A DNA stretch of 51,884 nt from Heterotrichella gracilis (lineage: Eukaryota; Sar; Xanthophyceae; Tribonematales; Xanthonemataceae), in NCBI GenBank assembly GCA_032358255.1, contig JAULBX010026152.1:1-51884 (forward strand), given 5' to 3'. This document shows positions 1 through 12,441 of this stretch, in pieces. Position 1 is the stretch's first letter. Each line of letters opens with the position of its first letter. A program made the position numbers and the translations under genes. The notes below the pieces were generated by a model. That model worked only from the letters and a program-made list of their open reading frames with translations. It was not told where the DNA came from and did not search any database.

Positions 1-2327
1 GATCTCCACCACCACCCACCTGGTCATTGATGAGGGAGTTTTCGTTGGACAGGAAGGGCAAAATGTACTTCTGGTCCTCTGCATCGATGGAGGATTGGGA
101 CCAGTAGCTGCCTACCTCCCTCGAATCCCCACCGCTCACTGATCCCGGGGCCACCTCCTGAACCCCAATTGTGTAGTCCCCGGCTTGGAAAGGGTCGCCT
201 GACACGGACAAAAAATATTAAATACAAAAAGGTCTGCAGCCTGTCGTTGAACAGGCGTGTTGGTTAAGGGTCGTCTGGAGAGGAATTACTCTGTTAATTA
301 ATTGCATGTATTATAGCAATAGTGCCAGACCAGTCTTGCACAAGCTTGCCCCACTCAGTCTGGTCCTGGCACAAGATTAGTTGATGATGTCAGGTCAGGT
401 ATATGCTTTTCCTCAATTAACTCTGAGAACGTATTGCAGAATTGTTGCAACTACTAGATCCTTAACTGTCCTATTGGGGCAGAACATGTGGGTGCATGTA
501 CATGCTTCAGAGTTTATATGCCAGAACATAAACCAGAGGGTTGCATGGGGCTGGCATCTGGCCAGTTTTTGATGGATTCCCATGGTAAGGGGAACAGTGG
601 ACAAAAGGGCTCTGCCCTTCATTTTGCTAAATCCAACGCGCCCGTTCAAGGACAGACTGCATCAATTCAGGTTACTAGATACTGATCTGTATTCTGGATG
701 CATCCCTCGGGGGGCACTGTTCAAACCATTAGAGGAGTCGCTAGATGCTATTAATTGGTAGTAGACAGAGGTGGGCATGCTTTCCCCGTTGCTGGATACC
801 GAGGCGCCTGAGCATTCCAGGGAAGGGGATTGGAGCAGGTGGCGCCGGGCCCCTCCCGATTTGGTTGCAGATGCGGTGGTGGTGTGGGTGGCGGTGGTTG
901 CGCGTGACAGGAGCAGCATTTCCCTCGGGCATGTGGTGATGAAGACCAGCGCGCCTGAGACCTGCGCCATGGGTGTAGGCTTAGGGTTTAGGATCTGAAG
1001 GCCAGTGCGCCAGAGATCTGCTCCGGGGTTTAGGATTGGGGTTTAGGGTGTGGAGGCGCCTCAGGGACAGCAGGAGCATCAGGTGGGGGCAGATCGGTGC
1101 GCCCAGATGTTGCGGGATCATGTTTGAAACAATAAAAAACATAACTTGTATATATGTACTGTGGCTCAGGGAGTAGGGTGTGGCTGATGACAGGGTACAA
1201 AGTTGACCGAAAACCCTGAACGCATTGTCATACGTTTTAAAGAGCAGTTTGATGCTCATTGTGGCGCAGGGTCTGCTGTTATTGGTAAGAATAAATCTAC
1301 ATTCCAAATCCTACACATTATTAAGTACCTAGCCATAAAATTCAAGGAGGAGTGCCATACAACCAGAAAAAGGAGTGCCATACCATCCCAAAGATGGTAT
1401 GGAGTGCCTTTTTTGAAACCCCAACCCCAGCCTCACCTGGTCGTAGGATCCGAAGAGCAGCGTCATGCTCATTGAGGCGTAGGGTTTGCTGTTGAAGGCA
1501 AAGGAGGCCTTGACGGGGTAGGGCAGCGCCTTGGCGGCCTCGTCAACGGACTTGTGGTACACAGAGCTGCAAGAGGGGTGGTGAGCAGGGTCACACTTGC
1601 AGGTGCAAACCCTCAAGGGCTTGGGTCGTGCCAACTGCTATTCCTCTCGGTACCCCACACGCCCACCCCCCCTTGACGAGCAGTCTGTGCTTGAATGCCT
1701 CCACCACCACGTACTGCCCGCCCCCCCCCCCCCACACACCCAACACACCCATTTTCCACTGACAACAGGCTGCGCTTGAGTACCCCTCCCCTCCCCGTCC
1801 CAACCCCCACCCCCACCCCCACCCACCTCCCCTTGATATGCAGGCCGCGCTTGAATGCGCCCTCCATCGTGAGACTGCATATCACGCTGGCGTTGGCCAA
1901 CCGCCGCCAAGTGACGTGGGAGCGGGCGGTGAATAGCAGGGCGTCCCGAGCCACCACCGCTGCGCCAGGGGGTGGTACCGGTCAGTGGGGTGGTTGGGAA
2001 GGGACCATGCAAGCGCTCAGAATGGCGTGAATACACGAGTGGGCAGCGAATGGGCTGTGGCCTAGTGCGAGCCCGCACGAAAGCAACGGCTGTAATGGAC
2101 TGGCGTGCACTTCAAAACTAAAATAGCACTGGGAGCAAGGGAGCAAGCTGCATCTTTCCAGCTGGCACACATGGATACTCGCCGGTACACGCACGCATGC
2201 AAGATGGATATAACCCTGTTGCAGGCCCATCACGCTCATGTGAACAGCTCGCGCAGGGCACCACCGCACCTTTCGTCGTATTGCGTCCTTGTAGCGGTAT
2301 CGGGGTCGGCGTTGCCTTATCGGCCAT
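1..2327 (-). CDS. Unrecognised protein, N-terminal 245 residues (runs off the left edge)
   Basis: Five exons join in phase: 2327-2270, 1959-1827, 1566-1437, 961-727 and 198-20, with a donor (CAG|gtgggt) at 20-18 showing that the gene continues outside the window. The start is the ATG at 2327, opening MADKATPTPIPLQ; an earlier exon cannot be excluded. The body alternates polar and hydrophobic stretches (ARDALLFTARSHVTW, MSMTLLFGSYDQ, GALVFITTC) and then a Ser/Thr/Gly-rich part containing RRHLLQ, a tract often seen in secreted or wall-associated chlorophyte proteins. I see no clear signal peptide at the chosen start and no catalytic motif, and I do not recognise the family. Its introns hold degenerate copies of its own exons (see findings). 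The exon model is fairly sure; the function is unknown. Confidence 0.6.
1195..1300 (-). pseudogene. Decayed copy of the exon at 1437-1566
   Basis: On the minus strand this reads NNSRPCATMSIKLLFKTYD, aligning with NSKPYASMSMTLLFGSYDQ from the real exon just upstream. It lies in the following intron, has no good donor, and is best read as a diverged tandem duplicate. Confidence 0.6.
1660..1862 (-). repeat. Three-copy repeat of an exon tail plus intron start, C-rich on the plus strand
   Basis: The last 30 or so bases of the exon ending at 1827 (minus-strand core CATTCAAGCGCGGCCTG) recur around 1690 and 1770 with changes. Each copy is followed by a G-rich stretch resembling the donor region. Poly-C runs (1718-1735, 1800-1825) separate them. 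Confidence 0.6.
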
Positions 2328-3558
2328 GGCAGCGGCTGTGATCGCCCCCAGCGACCTGCCGCGCCCATGGTCCACCCTCGCGCCCACCTGCCACCCGCCC
2401 ACCACCACCACCAGCGCCAGCACCACCACCGAGGTGTGGCGCCAGGCGCAGGTGAGTCCTCGTTTGGCTTGCGGCATCGGACTAGGCTGTACTGCCAGCT
2501 ACTTGTCACCCTGCTGCCTCCAACACGTACCTCTTCGCTGGAACATATCAGGTCGCGAGCTTTAAAATTTACCCCAATTCACATAGCAGTGCAGTCCTAG
2601 CAGTTGTTCCACGTCCCACATATCGCCATTGCAACACGCTTCAAGGAACAGCACGTGATAGCAGCTTTGCCCCCCTCCTCATCCCATCTCCAGTATCAGC
2701 GGTTTACAAATTTGTAAGAAGTGCACAAGATGAAGCCACTTCGGGCCACCGAGTGCACAAGGCTTTGGGAACTGCAACATAGTTATTGGAAAAGACCGCG
2801 CAGGAGTATTTCAGCCCTTAATGTCGATTGCCAACTTGCTGTGTCCCAGTTCCCGCCTCACCTTCTCCAATCTTGCTGGGCTTATCCCAAACTCCAGCAG
2901 GTTTGAAAACACGCGCTCCACAAATTGCGTGCAAAACTCCGAGATGCCGGTATTGGGTGGTCGAAACGGTAACAGGGCCTTGGGCCATCGTCATAGACCT
3001 CTCGAGAAAAGTGCAGTGTCTAATAGACTATGGACAGTATACTAGAGTCAACTCAGTTCCCGCGCCGATACCACCTCAACTGAACCCTAAACCCTAAAGC
3101 CAGGAGCGAGGTGACAGTGGGGTGAAGCCAAGTCACTCCCTGACTGTAAGGGCTTTTGCATCTACACTGGCAGTGATGTGGGAGTAAGGCTGAAACCAGC
3201 AAAGAGGTGATGGCCCATGGGCCATATATGGATGCACGTTCTTATCTTGACCCGCAGTGGTGCAGCTAGCAGAGGTTTGGCAAAACCCAAGGCTGTCAAA
3301 AGTCTAGGTATCTTCTTGTCAAAGCAAAAATAATACCTTAAGGGGGGACATATCCAACTATTATAGGGTCAGAAAGCTTACCATGCCTTTTGTTGACGCA
3401 ATTGCAAAAGGGACAACTATACAGATTGTGACAGTTCACGCGAGGCTTTTGCACTTGCCACACCAGCACACTCGTGCAGTGAACCAATGGCACCCACAAA
3501 ACCCGGTTGTTGTTGTTGTAACTGCGCTCGGCCCCCTTGGCTGGCACGACAACCCTGC
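2328..3558. other. Spacer between two minus-strand genes
   Basis: It holds the orphan exon-like frame at 2862-2978 and a short CCCTAAACCCTAAA tract near 3083-3097. Otherwise I see no reading frame with splice support. The left part presumably contains the promoter and 5' UTR of the gene starting at 2327; the right part should hold the 3' UTR of the HECT gene. Confidence 0.4.
2862..2978 (-). CDS. Orphan exon-like reading frame
   Basis: The minus strand reads ALLPFRPPNTGISEF followed by CTQFVERVFSNLLEFG and ISPARLEK, then a strong donor GAGAAG|gtgagg. A possible acceptor (caag) precedes GCC at 2978. The composition (acidic and hydrophobic residues in helix-like spacing) looks coding, unlike the flanks. 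It does not join in phase to the ATG exon at 2327, so it may be an upstream exon of that gene with an intermediate exon missed, part of a separate small gene, or a relic. Without the donor it would end at a TGA 13 codons further on. I do not recognise the family. Confidence 0.35.
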
Positions 3559-6500
3559 TTAGGACAAGTCGAAGCCTGCCCCCGAGTGCATTGCGTACAG
3601 CAGCTTCTCCCGCATGGTCCCCTGGCGCTTGTAGTTTGGCAGCTTGAGTGTGTTATAGCAGGTAGATGCAGAGGGGAGGCGCTCCACATCCTTGCCCAGG
3701 CGGAAGGCGGCCAGGGTGGAGGCCTCACAGGCAACCTGGGGGAGTCAAGGGGAGGAGCGCATAAGGGGAGTGTGAGGAGAGGAGGGAAGGGGGTAAGGGA
3801 GAATATGAGGGGGAGTGAGTGGGGTGGGGAAGGCAGATAGGGTGGAGCCTCCAGGGTTTCTCGCAGGCATGAAACCCTTGTGTAGCGTCCACCCGCATGC
3901 AAGCAAACCCTGGAGTAGGGTCCGCGCACATGCCCCATCCCTCACAATCTTTTCCACTCCCTCACCCCTTCGCACCCACCTTTTGGATGGTGAGCGGGGG
4001 GTTGAGGTGCTTGAACCCGCCCAGCGGCGCGCGCGAGGTGGAGGTCACAAACTTGAGCAGCGCGGCTCGCTCCTGCGGGCTGAGCCCCTCCACCACCTTC
4101 CAGAAGGTCTTGACAGTGGCGCTGTCTGGGGAGTAGCCGCCGCTGTACTGGGCCCAGTGGCGCAGGTCGTCCACGTCTATCGCGCCCCCCTCGCCGCCGC
4201 CCAGCAGCATGTTGGCCTCGTTGGGGTTGAACAGGCGCAGCCACGCAGGCGGGATGACCTAGGGATGGAACAAAAATTGCAGATAGAAAGGGGAAAGATA
4301 TGGGATAAAAATGCCCTCAATTCATTCCCATGGTTTACATCACCCTCCACGCCCCACTCCCGGCGCCACCACCCGCCAGCACCTTGCAAATGACCACCCG
4401 GGTCGCCTCCATCCCTTCCAAATCCCACAACACACACCCAATCCAGCGCCAGACCCAGCCCCCGCCCCATCCCCACCTGCATGACCCCCGATGCAAACGC
4501 CGCCGCCGCCCTCCCCAACCGCTTGCTGAGCTGGTACTGCGCCATGAGGTGCAGGTACTGGAGCTTGTTGTCGTCTGTCACCTGGGGTAACCACAGCATT
4601 ACGCTCACAGTAAGCCAAGGGCTTCATAACGCACTAAACAAACCATTCCCTTCATGGAATACTTACTGTGCTTTGGATTCAAATACAGTCGTAGTAATGC
4701 CTAGCCATGGGTGCAAATTGTGCTGCCTCTACCAAGAATTCAAGCTGAATCAAGAATTGCTTTGCGCTCACATAGTGAAAGAGGCATTCAACATCCGTTT
4801 TAATTATTAACACACACCAATTCCATAAATGAAACCATAATATTATATTAGCTTGTTACATCAGCATGCCCTCCCCATGGGTGCTTAGCCTATTTACAGT
4901 CGACCAAGCAAGGAATGCATGTACCCCTCTTTGCACCCAGAGGAACCCTAAACCCTAAAATACGCACCGCCATGCCCTCCCCCCCTGGCCTCAACTCCAC
5001 GCTGCTGCGCCCCCCAAACACCTCCTCCTCAGCGGTGAAGTCCAGCCCCAGGTCAGCCGCATCCCCGGGATAGCGTTTGAGGTGCAGCAGGGATGCGTAC
5101 AGCTCGGGATCAGCAGAAGACAGCTCGTCAAAGAAAGGGGTGCGGCCCTGCGGCAAGGATGGGAGATCGCACACGGGTTGCTATTGTCCTCGGCGTATTG
5201 GGGCGAGCTAGTGGCGCATGCAAGGAGACACAAGATGTACGGGTGGGCTCGGAATGTGCAAGGGAGTATGAGCCTGGACATGCAGGCTTTAACCACTGCA
5301 AAATTCAGCCTGACAAGGGTGGCCATCCCTCCGCCCCCATTTGCGGCTCCCCACAAACCCCATGCGCCACACCAGCCCCCTCCTCACCTGCAGCCGCTTG
5401 ACAAAGAATGGCGCCAGCGGCACGTCCAGCAGGATACCCTCATACAGGGCCTTGCCCACCAGCCGCCCCAGCAGCTCCAGCAAGGGGAGCGCAACAGGGT
5501 CTGCCTTCTCCGCTGCTGGGTGCGGGTACACGCTGCTGCCGTCGGGCGTGGATGTGAACAGGCCGCGGTTTGCGTCAAACCCTGCCTTGACCACCTCCTC
5601 AAGCATCTCCTTCATGAGGCCGCCAAAGTCCAGGCCAGCTTCCTGGGGAAGAATGCGTGGGCGGGGTGTATACGTTGGTGAAGGAATGGGTGGTTGACCG
5701 GTGGGGGTGGGTGATGGGGTGGGGTGGCAAAGTGGCGCAAAGGGCCTGATCAATCAGTCAAGCCGCAGCAAAGCATGCTCATCTGGAGAGGCACGGGGGG
5801 ACATGCATGCACAAGAAGTACCAGCATTGCTTATGCCCCACAAGACCAAGCTGCGCTTGACGTGTGGACTCGATCCCTCCTGCACTATTTTTATACTACC
5901 CACCTTGTTGCCGTGCACGTCCACAAAGGTGACCTGCAGGGGCGCCTTGATCCTATCGCCCAGCCCCTGCAGCTGCTGGAAGGCGTCCTCCAGGAGCGAA
6001 CCCCGGCGGAGGGTAATGGCCAGTGGAGGGGGGCCGCCGTCAGCAGGCGAATCAGCCCATCGACCCCTGGGACAGGCAAAGAATGACGGGGATTGGGAGG
6101 TGGTACGTTCGCCTAGGTACAAAAACCTTAGGCAAAAGTGCAGGTACTTTATTATGGCATGGCAAATTGTTGTGCTAGTTGCTGGGTGAGCCCAACTTGG
6201 GGTGGTTGTTATGCAGAAATCACTACTTTCATTTCCCCCCAGATACTTAGCATCAATTGGTTCCTTGCCCCGCAACAAGCTTTAAAATCCTTACGGATGA
6301 ACATTACCCTGTCGCACCTGCGCTTGTCCTCCTCCACCAGCAGCCTGAACACCTCCACCCGCTCATCAAAGGGCACGCACTGCGGGGCCTCAGCTAGCAG
6401 CACAGCCAGGCGAGCAGGCTCTGGAATTCCCACGGTGGAACCCAGGGACTTGCCACCGGGACCATTGGGGACTGGATTTTCCGGACCCTGCAGCAGGTGG

Positions 6501-9500
6501 CGCACGACGGCTGCAGCCTGGAAGTTGGCTGCCATTGGGCGCTTAGGGTCTTGGTAGGGTGCCAGCCACAGCAGCGGCGGGCAGTAGGGTTTTCGCACAT
6601 CGCGCTCAAACAGGGACCTGCGGCAGGGATGGCCATTTGTGGAAGAGGAAATCTCAGGGGGGATCGAAGGCAACAAAGGCTACATTCCCACTGCAACGTA
6701 ACCAGCACCATATCTGAAATCTTACAAACATACACTCAAAGACCCGCAACCAGCAATCGAGGCTGTCTTGCGGGAATGCATACCCCTGCACAATCAACCC
6801 CCATCTGCACATGCCACACACCACCAACGAAGCAGTCCTATCCCCTCCCCCTCTCCGCCCGCCCCCAAAATGACCCACACGCCCCACCACCACCCGCACC
6901 TCAGCAGCCGCGGCGCCCACTCCAGCAGCATTGCGTACCGCCCCCCGCCCCGCTCCCCCTGCTCCCGCAGGTACCGCGCCGTGACCTCATCTGGGCAGAA
7001 TGTGTTGTACACCAGCGTGTTGACTGCGGTGGTGATGCCCCGCTGCTGCTCCAGGGTGAAGGGCTGTTGCTGGTTGTAGAACTCGTCATCGTCCATCACA
7101 AGCAGATAGTGGTAATACACCCTGCAGTGCCGGATATTAGGTGATTTAGTTGCCCCAGTTTAAACTACCATACGTTATTTATATCCACAATTTCTACAGT
7201 GCACTCTGGCGAGGCCCAAGAACACGCCCCACATTTTTGCCAGCCATGAGCGCCACAGGCCCCCAAGTTGGCACACATTTCCCCCGCCCCCCACCCACCC
7301 ACCTGCAGAACATGCCAAAGGCTGGCGCCACGTCAGGGGGGAAGCCATACACCCCGCTGCGCAGGCTGGCCACGTTCCACCCCTGGGTTGCTGCCATGGG
7401 CGCCTCCAGCGGCAGTCCCACCTCCTCAGCCATCCACTGCCACAGCGGGGGAAGCAGGGAGCAGCCAAAAGCCAGACCAGTGATGAACCTGGAGGAGGAG
7501 GGACATTCCTCTGATTATTTCCCTTCTACAAAAAGGCAAGGCCGGTGATGAACCTGGGGGGTTTTGGGAAAGCTGTACTGAGGGTATACACATCACTGCA
7601 ATTATGAAAATCACCAACGTAGTACAACACGAGTGGACTGTAGGGTATATAATTGACAATTAAGGGTATTGACAAGGTATCGACCCGCACCGCATCCCCT
7701 CCGCATCGGCATTGCACCCCGCCAGGCTGCATATAGGTGGCAGGCATTCGAGTAATCGGTGGTAGAACTTCATCAGCGTTGCAATTGACCCAGACCGTCG
7801 GTCCAGGACCTCCACCAGCTGCCGAATGTGGGTGCCCTCGCCCATGGGCCATAGTGAGTGCAGCGCATCTGTGAAAACCACAACGAAGTTTTTTTGTCCC
7901 TCGAAGGATTGCGGTGCATCTAGTCCACGGGGGTTGAGCACATGCAAGAGCAAACCCCATGCATTGCCCTAACCCTGACCCTGCACAATGCAATGCGATG
8001 CTGCCTCAACCGACACCCCTAAACAGTGCACTGCAATGTCATGCGCTGGCCCAGCAAGAACCCTAAACCCCAACAGAAATGCAACCCGAAGCCAAACAGT
8101 ACATTCCCATGCACTGCTCTAACTCAGCTGCCCAGTGATCCATGCAGCAGCAATAGCAACCACCACCACCACCCACCTGCCACGCCTGTCCCCGGCGACC
8201 TCGAAACCGCCTCCGCCGCCGCCGCCACCAGCCCCTCCATAGCCCCTAGGTAGGCCAGCGCAAAGGACCGGTCCTGCAGCAGCCGCGAGCGCTGGAGGGT
8301 CTCCCCCAGCCTGCCTTTGGCAAGCACGCGCGGCACCTTCTGACCGCAGATGAGCTGCACGAGGCGGAAGGGAGGCGGGGGAGTCAGAGAGTTTAAGCGC
8401 ATAGGTGGGTCCAGGCACATGAGGCTTGGCTAATCTTGCAGCAGGGCTACCAGGACCAGGGAGGGTCAGAACCACCAAAACAACGTTTGCAGTATCGCAA
8501 CTTGCATGGTGCGCACGTGTCAGGCATTGCAAGCAGCGTGCTGCAGGCTGTGTACCTGCGCCAGGTTGCCCGCCGCCCACAGTAGGTCCGCTGTTGATGA
8601 CGGGCCCTCACCCAGGGATGTGGCGGTGTAGGGGTGGGCGCACCACGCCTGCAGAAGGGGGCGTTGCAGGTCGAGTGGAGGGTTGCAGTAATGTGGAGGT
8701 GCCGCCAATTGGGTGGCGGCGCAGGCCCAGGGGAGCTATATGAAGGGGCTTGGGTGGGCGGGGGGTTTCGAACGAACACAGTGTGAAAGGTGGTGAGCAA
8801 AGTGATTGAAAGGCATGCCATCGCATCATGACAGCAACGTTAGAGCGGGCAAGGGTAATTCCACTGTAGCATTCCCTGATTGCTACCGACGGGCCACCAC
8901 ACCAACCACGCGTAATCAAAGAAAACCCTTCACTCCCACGTCCTAAACCTCACACCTAACCCACCAATTCCCAAACCCAAAGCCTTACCTTCACCGCCAC
9001 CATGATGGGCTGCAGCGTGACCGGCACCACCATGTCTGTGGCGATGCCAGGTGGCAGGCGCTGCGCAAGGCGGGGCATGGACAGCAGGATGCGCGCAAAG
9101 TGCAGCGCAGCGTGCGTTGCCCCACCCTGCGCGTGCGCGCCCTGCAGGGCCTGCGACACCTCCCGCGTGGCTGCGTGCTCGGGCAGCATGACCAGCATGA
9201 GGCACGCCTGGAGCGCGCTCTCCTGCATGCCCCTGCAAGTAAGGATGGAGTTGATCAGAACTGATGGTATTCTTCTTGGGTGGAAGGAAGGGTTGGATGG
9301 GTCGGTGCAAGGAGAGTCCTGAGACTGCTTGTATGTAACAGGGATGGGTAGGTGGGTTTGCGGAAGCGGCGCGACCAGCATGAGGCACGACTAGAGCGCG
9401 CTCTCCTGCATGCCCCTGGGAGTGTGAGGAGAGTGGAGTGGGGTGAGTGGGGGGCAGTGCGCCAATATTTGGCTCGAGCCATGGCGTCAGTGCACAAGTT

Positions 9501-11719
9501 TTTATCAAGGTGAGGGGGAGAATTGGGGGGCCAAGAACAGCCCCTGCAGCTGCACATGGCTGCCATCTCCTCAAAGTGACAAAAAAGGCCCACCCATGGA
9601 TACATACACCGCAGAAGACGCCCCCTACCCACCTTTTTGTGTTCAGATTTGCCCCTGCCACCTGGCCCCTGCTGCTAGAGCTGGAGCTTGGCCCTGCGCT
9701 GCTGCTAGGACCAGCCGCGCCCCCCTCCCCATCCTCCTCCCCACCGCTATCCAGCATGAGGCGCCGCGCCGCCTCAAATGGCAGCGGATGGCGCCCCACC
9801 GCCGCCACAACATCGGCCACCGCCAGGCGGGGCTCGTCGTCACCTGCAGGGGGTGGGGGTATGGGGATGATGGAGAGGTCAAGAGTGGATGCGGTACATG
9901 ATTTTAAATTTTCAGCTCAAACTTTCAGAAGCTCCTGATTTTGCATGTCAGGATTTTTAGAGTCGTCTGCCATTAACAAAGGCAAGACCATAAAAACGGT
10001 CAAGGACACACCTCCCAGCATTATTTCTAGTATCGCATAACCACTGACCTCTTCTGAAGCACTTCCAGTTGTGTGGTTCGGTGAGCACCTGCACCACCCG
10101 CCCAGCAGCCATCTGCAGCAGGGGGTCACGGCGCGCACCGGGTGATCCCAACACGCTGAAGCACAGCAGCAGGAGCTTGCTGCATTGCCGCGCCCACGTG
10201 GACCTGCGAGCAGGTGGATGGGGGATGGCTGGGGCTTCAGGTACCCTAGGCGCCTGATAACAAACTGACACCATAGGAGCAAACATGGCCCACGCGGCAA
10301 CGTTCTGTTACATGCAAAACCACTGAATGGCGACAGGCACTCATTTGGTGGAATTTGTGGATTGGCTCTGCGCATGTGGGAAGCATGCATTCCCCGGTTG
10401 ATCGCCGCTCTCCAATGCGGTTGCCCTCCCAGAAGCGCGGCGTGTGAGTCAATAACTCGCGTCGTTTTGGTTCCCAGTGGATTTGCAGGTGGCACGCCCA
10501 GCTCAATTAATGAGCTGAACATTCAATATGACTGGGGCCATCTCCCTTATTCCCACTGGCAAGAAACACCACCCTTGCTTCCCGCCCGCACCTGCGCTCG
10601 TCCAGGGTGGCTAGCCATGTGTAGTTGACTTCGGGGATGGCCGAGCCCACGCTGCGCATGATGATGGCCAGCGTGCCGCGCAGGGGGGTGGTGTCAAGCT
10701 CAACTTGGCACGGGGAGGGAATCGCGCCGAAAGCTGAGCGGTAGGTGTACAGCACAGGGGGGAGAACATTATCTGCACGAGAGGAGGAGGGGGTGGGCAG
10801 GGAGCTCCCGACCTAGGTGCAGGTGTGGGGACGGCTGGTGCCACGAGATTGACAGGCGGTGTACCGTTGATGCACCGCACCACCTTCCTCATTTGTGATG
10901 ACCATGCAGGGCATTATGCATGCAGTGTACCATTCATGCTTTATATTTTCACGCACTTTGCAACCAATTCATGCAGTGCAAGGTAGTATATATGGGTGTA
11001 ATTGCAAGACACATAGAACAATTGTAATTTGCTTGCATGGCACTGCACTGCATGGCATTACAAGGCCTTTCTACCTGCAATGAAGTAGGCGGGGAGCAGC
11101 ATGGCAGGGTCTGCAACCGTGAGCGCATGCTCCTGCATCCACTGGTACGCAAACAGCTCCCGCAGGCTGGCGCGGCACCGGGCGCCACGCCACGCAGACT
11201 GGATGATGACCGCGCCATTCACGCGCGCCTTTGCGGCCCCGCGCGCTGCGCGCTCTGACCGCACCGATGCCAGCAGCTCATCCCTGAGATTGGCAAGTGG
11301 GGATGGGGATTCGGGTGCTTGACAGGGGTTTAGGTGGTGCAGGACTGTCATGGTGATGAAGTGTGGAGGGGGGGATGCGGGTCAGGTGTTGGGATGGAGA
11401 ATCGCAGGACCCGGGGCATTGCAGGACCCTCCCAGCATGATGGGCTGGGATAGGATGGAGACAGTCACTAAGCCCCACCCACTTTGATTTCATGGCTGAA
11501 CGTTAATGTAGGCCCAGTCACGCCAGGGCGGCAGAGGAATATCAACCAGGATACCCCTCGTGTTCCGCAGCACGGCGTGCATATGCCAGTGCAGTTGGGT
11601 CAGGGTTTTGGTGCGCTGGTGCATAATTTTTGGCAGGGTGTATGCACGCACCTGGAGGCCTCCTTGCGCGAGGCGCCCCCCAAACCCCGCAGGCCCCTCC
11701 CGTTGGGTTCAAAGCTCAT
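3559..11719 (-). CDS. HECT-type E3 ubiquitin ligase, UBE3B/UPL family
   Basis: Transfers ubiquitin from an E2 through a catalytic cysteine thioester to substrate lysines. Eighteen exons: 11719-11652, 11283-11075, 10733-10592, 10203-10049, 9843-9633, 9232-8989, 8648-8556, 8354-8177, 7868-7691, 7488-7303, 7121-6900, 6617-6318, 6066-5904, 5642-5388, 5147-4968, 4581-4477, 4258-3980 and 3735-3559. The sum is 3345 bases, encoding 1114 residues, close to UBE3B and UPL7 lengths. An N-terminal IQ motif ([12 protein letters not shown], about residues 49-60) could bind calmodulin. The HECT domain spans about 740-1114: [15 protein letters not shown], then [27 protein letters not shown] and the active-site [14 protein letters not shown] (Cys1082). 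It ends in GFDLS, the usual aromatic-containing HECT tail. The start [15 protein letters not shown] is the first ATG upstream of the IQ exon. The donor of exon 9 (7691) has an equal-phase alternative slightly upstream, in GGG|gtgcaatg. The family call is very sure; the exact orthologue is less so. Confidence 0.95.
7535..7562 (-). repeat. Copy of an exon start in the HECT gene
   Basis: The plus-strand core gtgatgaacctgg at 7541-7559 repeats the exon/intron edge at 7480-7493. It lies in the upstream intron just beyond the true acceptor. Confidence 0.55.
9355..9425 (-). pseudogene. Broken copy of the start of exon 6 of the HECT gene
   Basis: The minus strand repeats the exon-6 opening GMQESAL, then a TAG stop replaces Gln, then CLMLV. 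It matches 9232-9187 over about 45 bases. The stop and the absence of a following donor make it non-functional. Confidence 0.75.
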
Positions 11720-12345
11720 ACTTTACTCCCGCCTACATACCCTGCCCAGGGCTTCCCTGGTGTGCGAGCCCTGGTTGGCACCAATCAAGCGCTTGCCTGT
11801 GAAGAGGAGGGCCACTAATCGCAACAGGTCGAGGGAAGCATGCCACAGCTGGTTTGACTAGTTCACCAAAGTGTCAATGCTGCCTTGTTCTTAGGTCAAG
11901 ACCAACCAGCCAGTGGCAAGGTGCCAGATAATCCAAAGTGACCACGAAACAGGACAAAAGCTACTGCAATATCACAACCCATGACTCATATGACTGTCCA
12001 CCTAGTCCAGTTTCAATACACGACGCTACACGAGGGACAGACAGCCAGATCTGGCACAGCTTTGATACAAGTAGCGACATTGTGCTGGTGGGACATCCGG
12101 TACCTGACGACTGAAGTGCTACACCTGGCACCAACGTGCGTGCACTGAAGCCATTGACCAGCTGGCTCAGAATGCATGCATATGAGGAACCAATATAAAC
12201 TGCCTGTGAGAGCCGGGATCGTGCAGCAACATTTCAGCAACCTACAGTTTTGTCTCTTATTACCTTTGAAAGTACACCAGAGGATATCAAGACTCGTTCA
12301 CGACGCCATCCCAGCCAGCGATCTGGTACACTGGTGAGTATGAAG

Positions 12346-12385
12346 TCCGACGTGCGACGTGCGAAGCAAGCGGTCGCACGTCGGA
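12346..12385. repeat. 13-bp perfect inverted repeat with 14-base loop
   Basis: Left arm TCCGACGTGCGAC (12346-12358) is exactly complementary to GTCGCACGTCGGA (12373-12385). It sits next to an AATAAA-like string near 12402. It could be an RNA hairpin, a protein-binding palindrome or the end of a small element. Confidence 0.8.
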
Positions 12386-12441
12386 ATATTGAGAGAACCC
12401 ACTAATAAAAGGCCTTGTACAATGCTAACTGACGGTTAAAG

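Noticed and set aside
8930..9820. 296-residue continuous minus-strand frame as a single exon
   Set aside because: It crosses two real introns of the HECT gene; splice sites at 9843-9633 and 9232-8989 restore the conserved sequence in phase.
10806..10885. Extra exon of the HECT gene (minus strand [16 protein letters not shown])
   Set aside because: It looks partly coding, but no acceptor gives the required phase, and the neighbouring exons join in phase without it.
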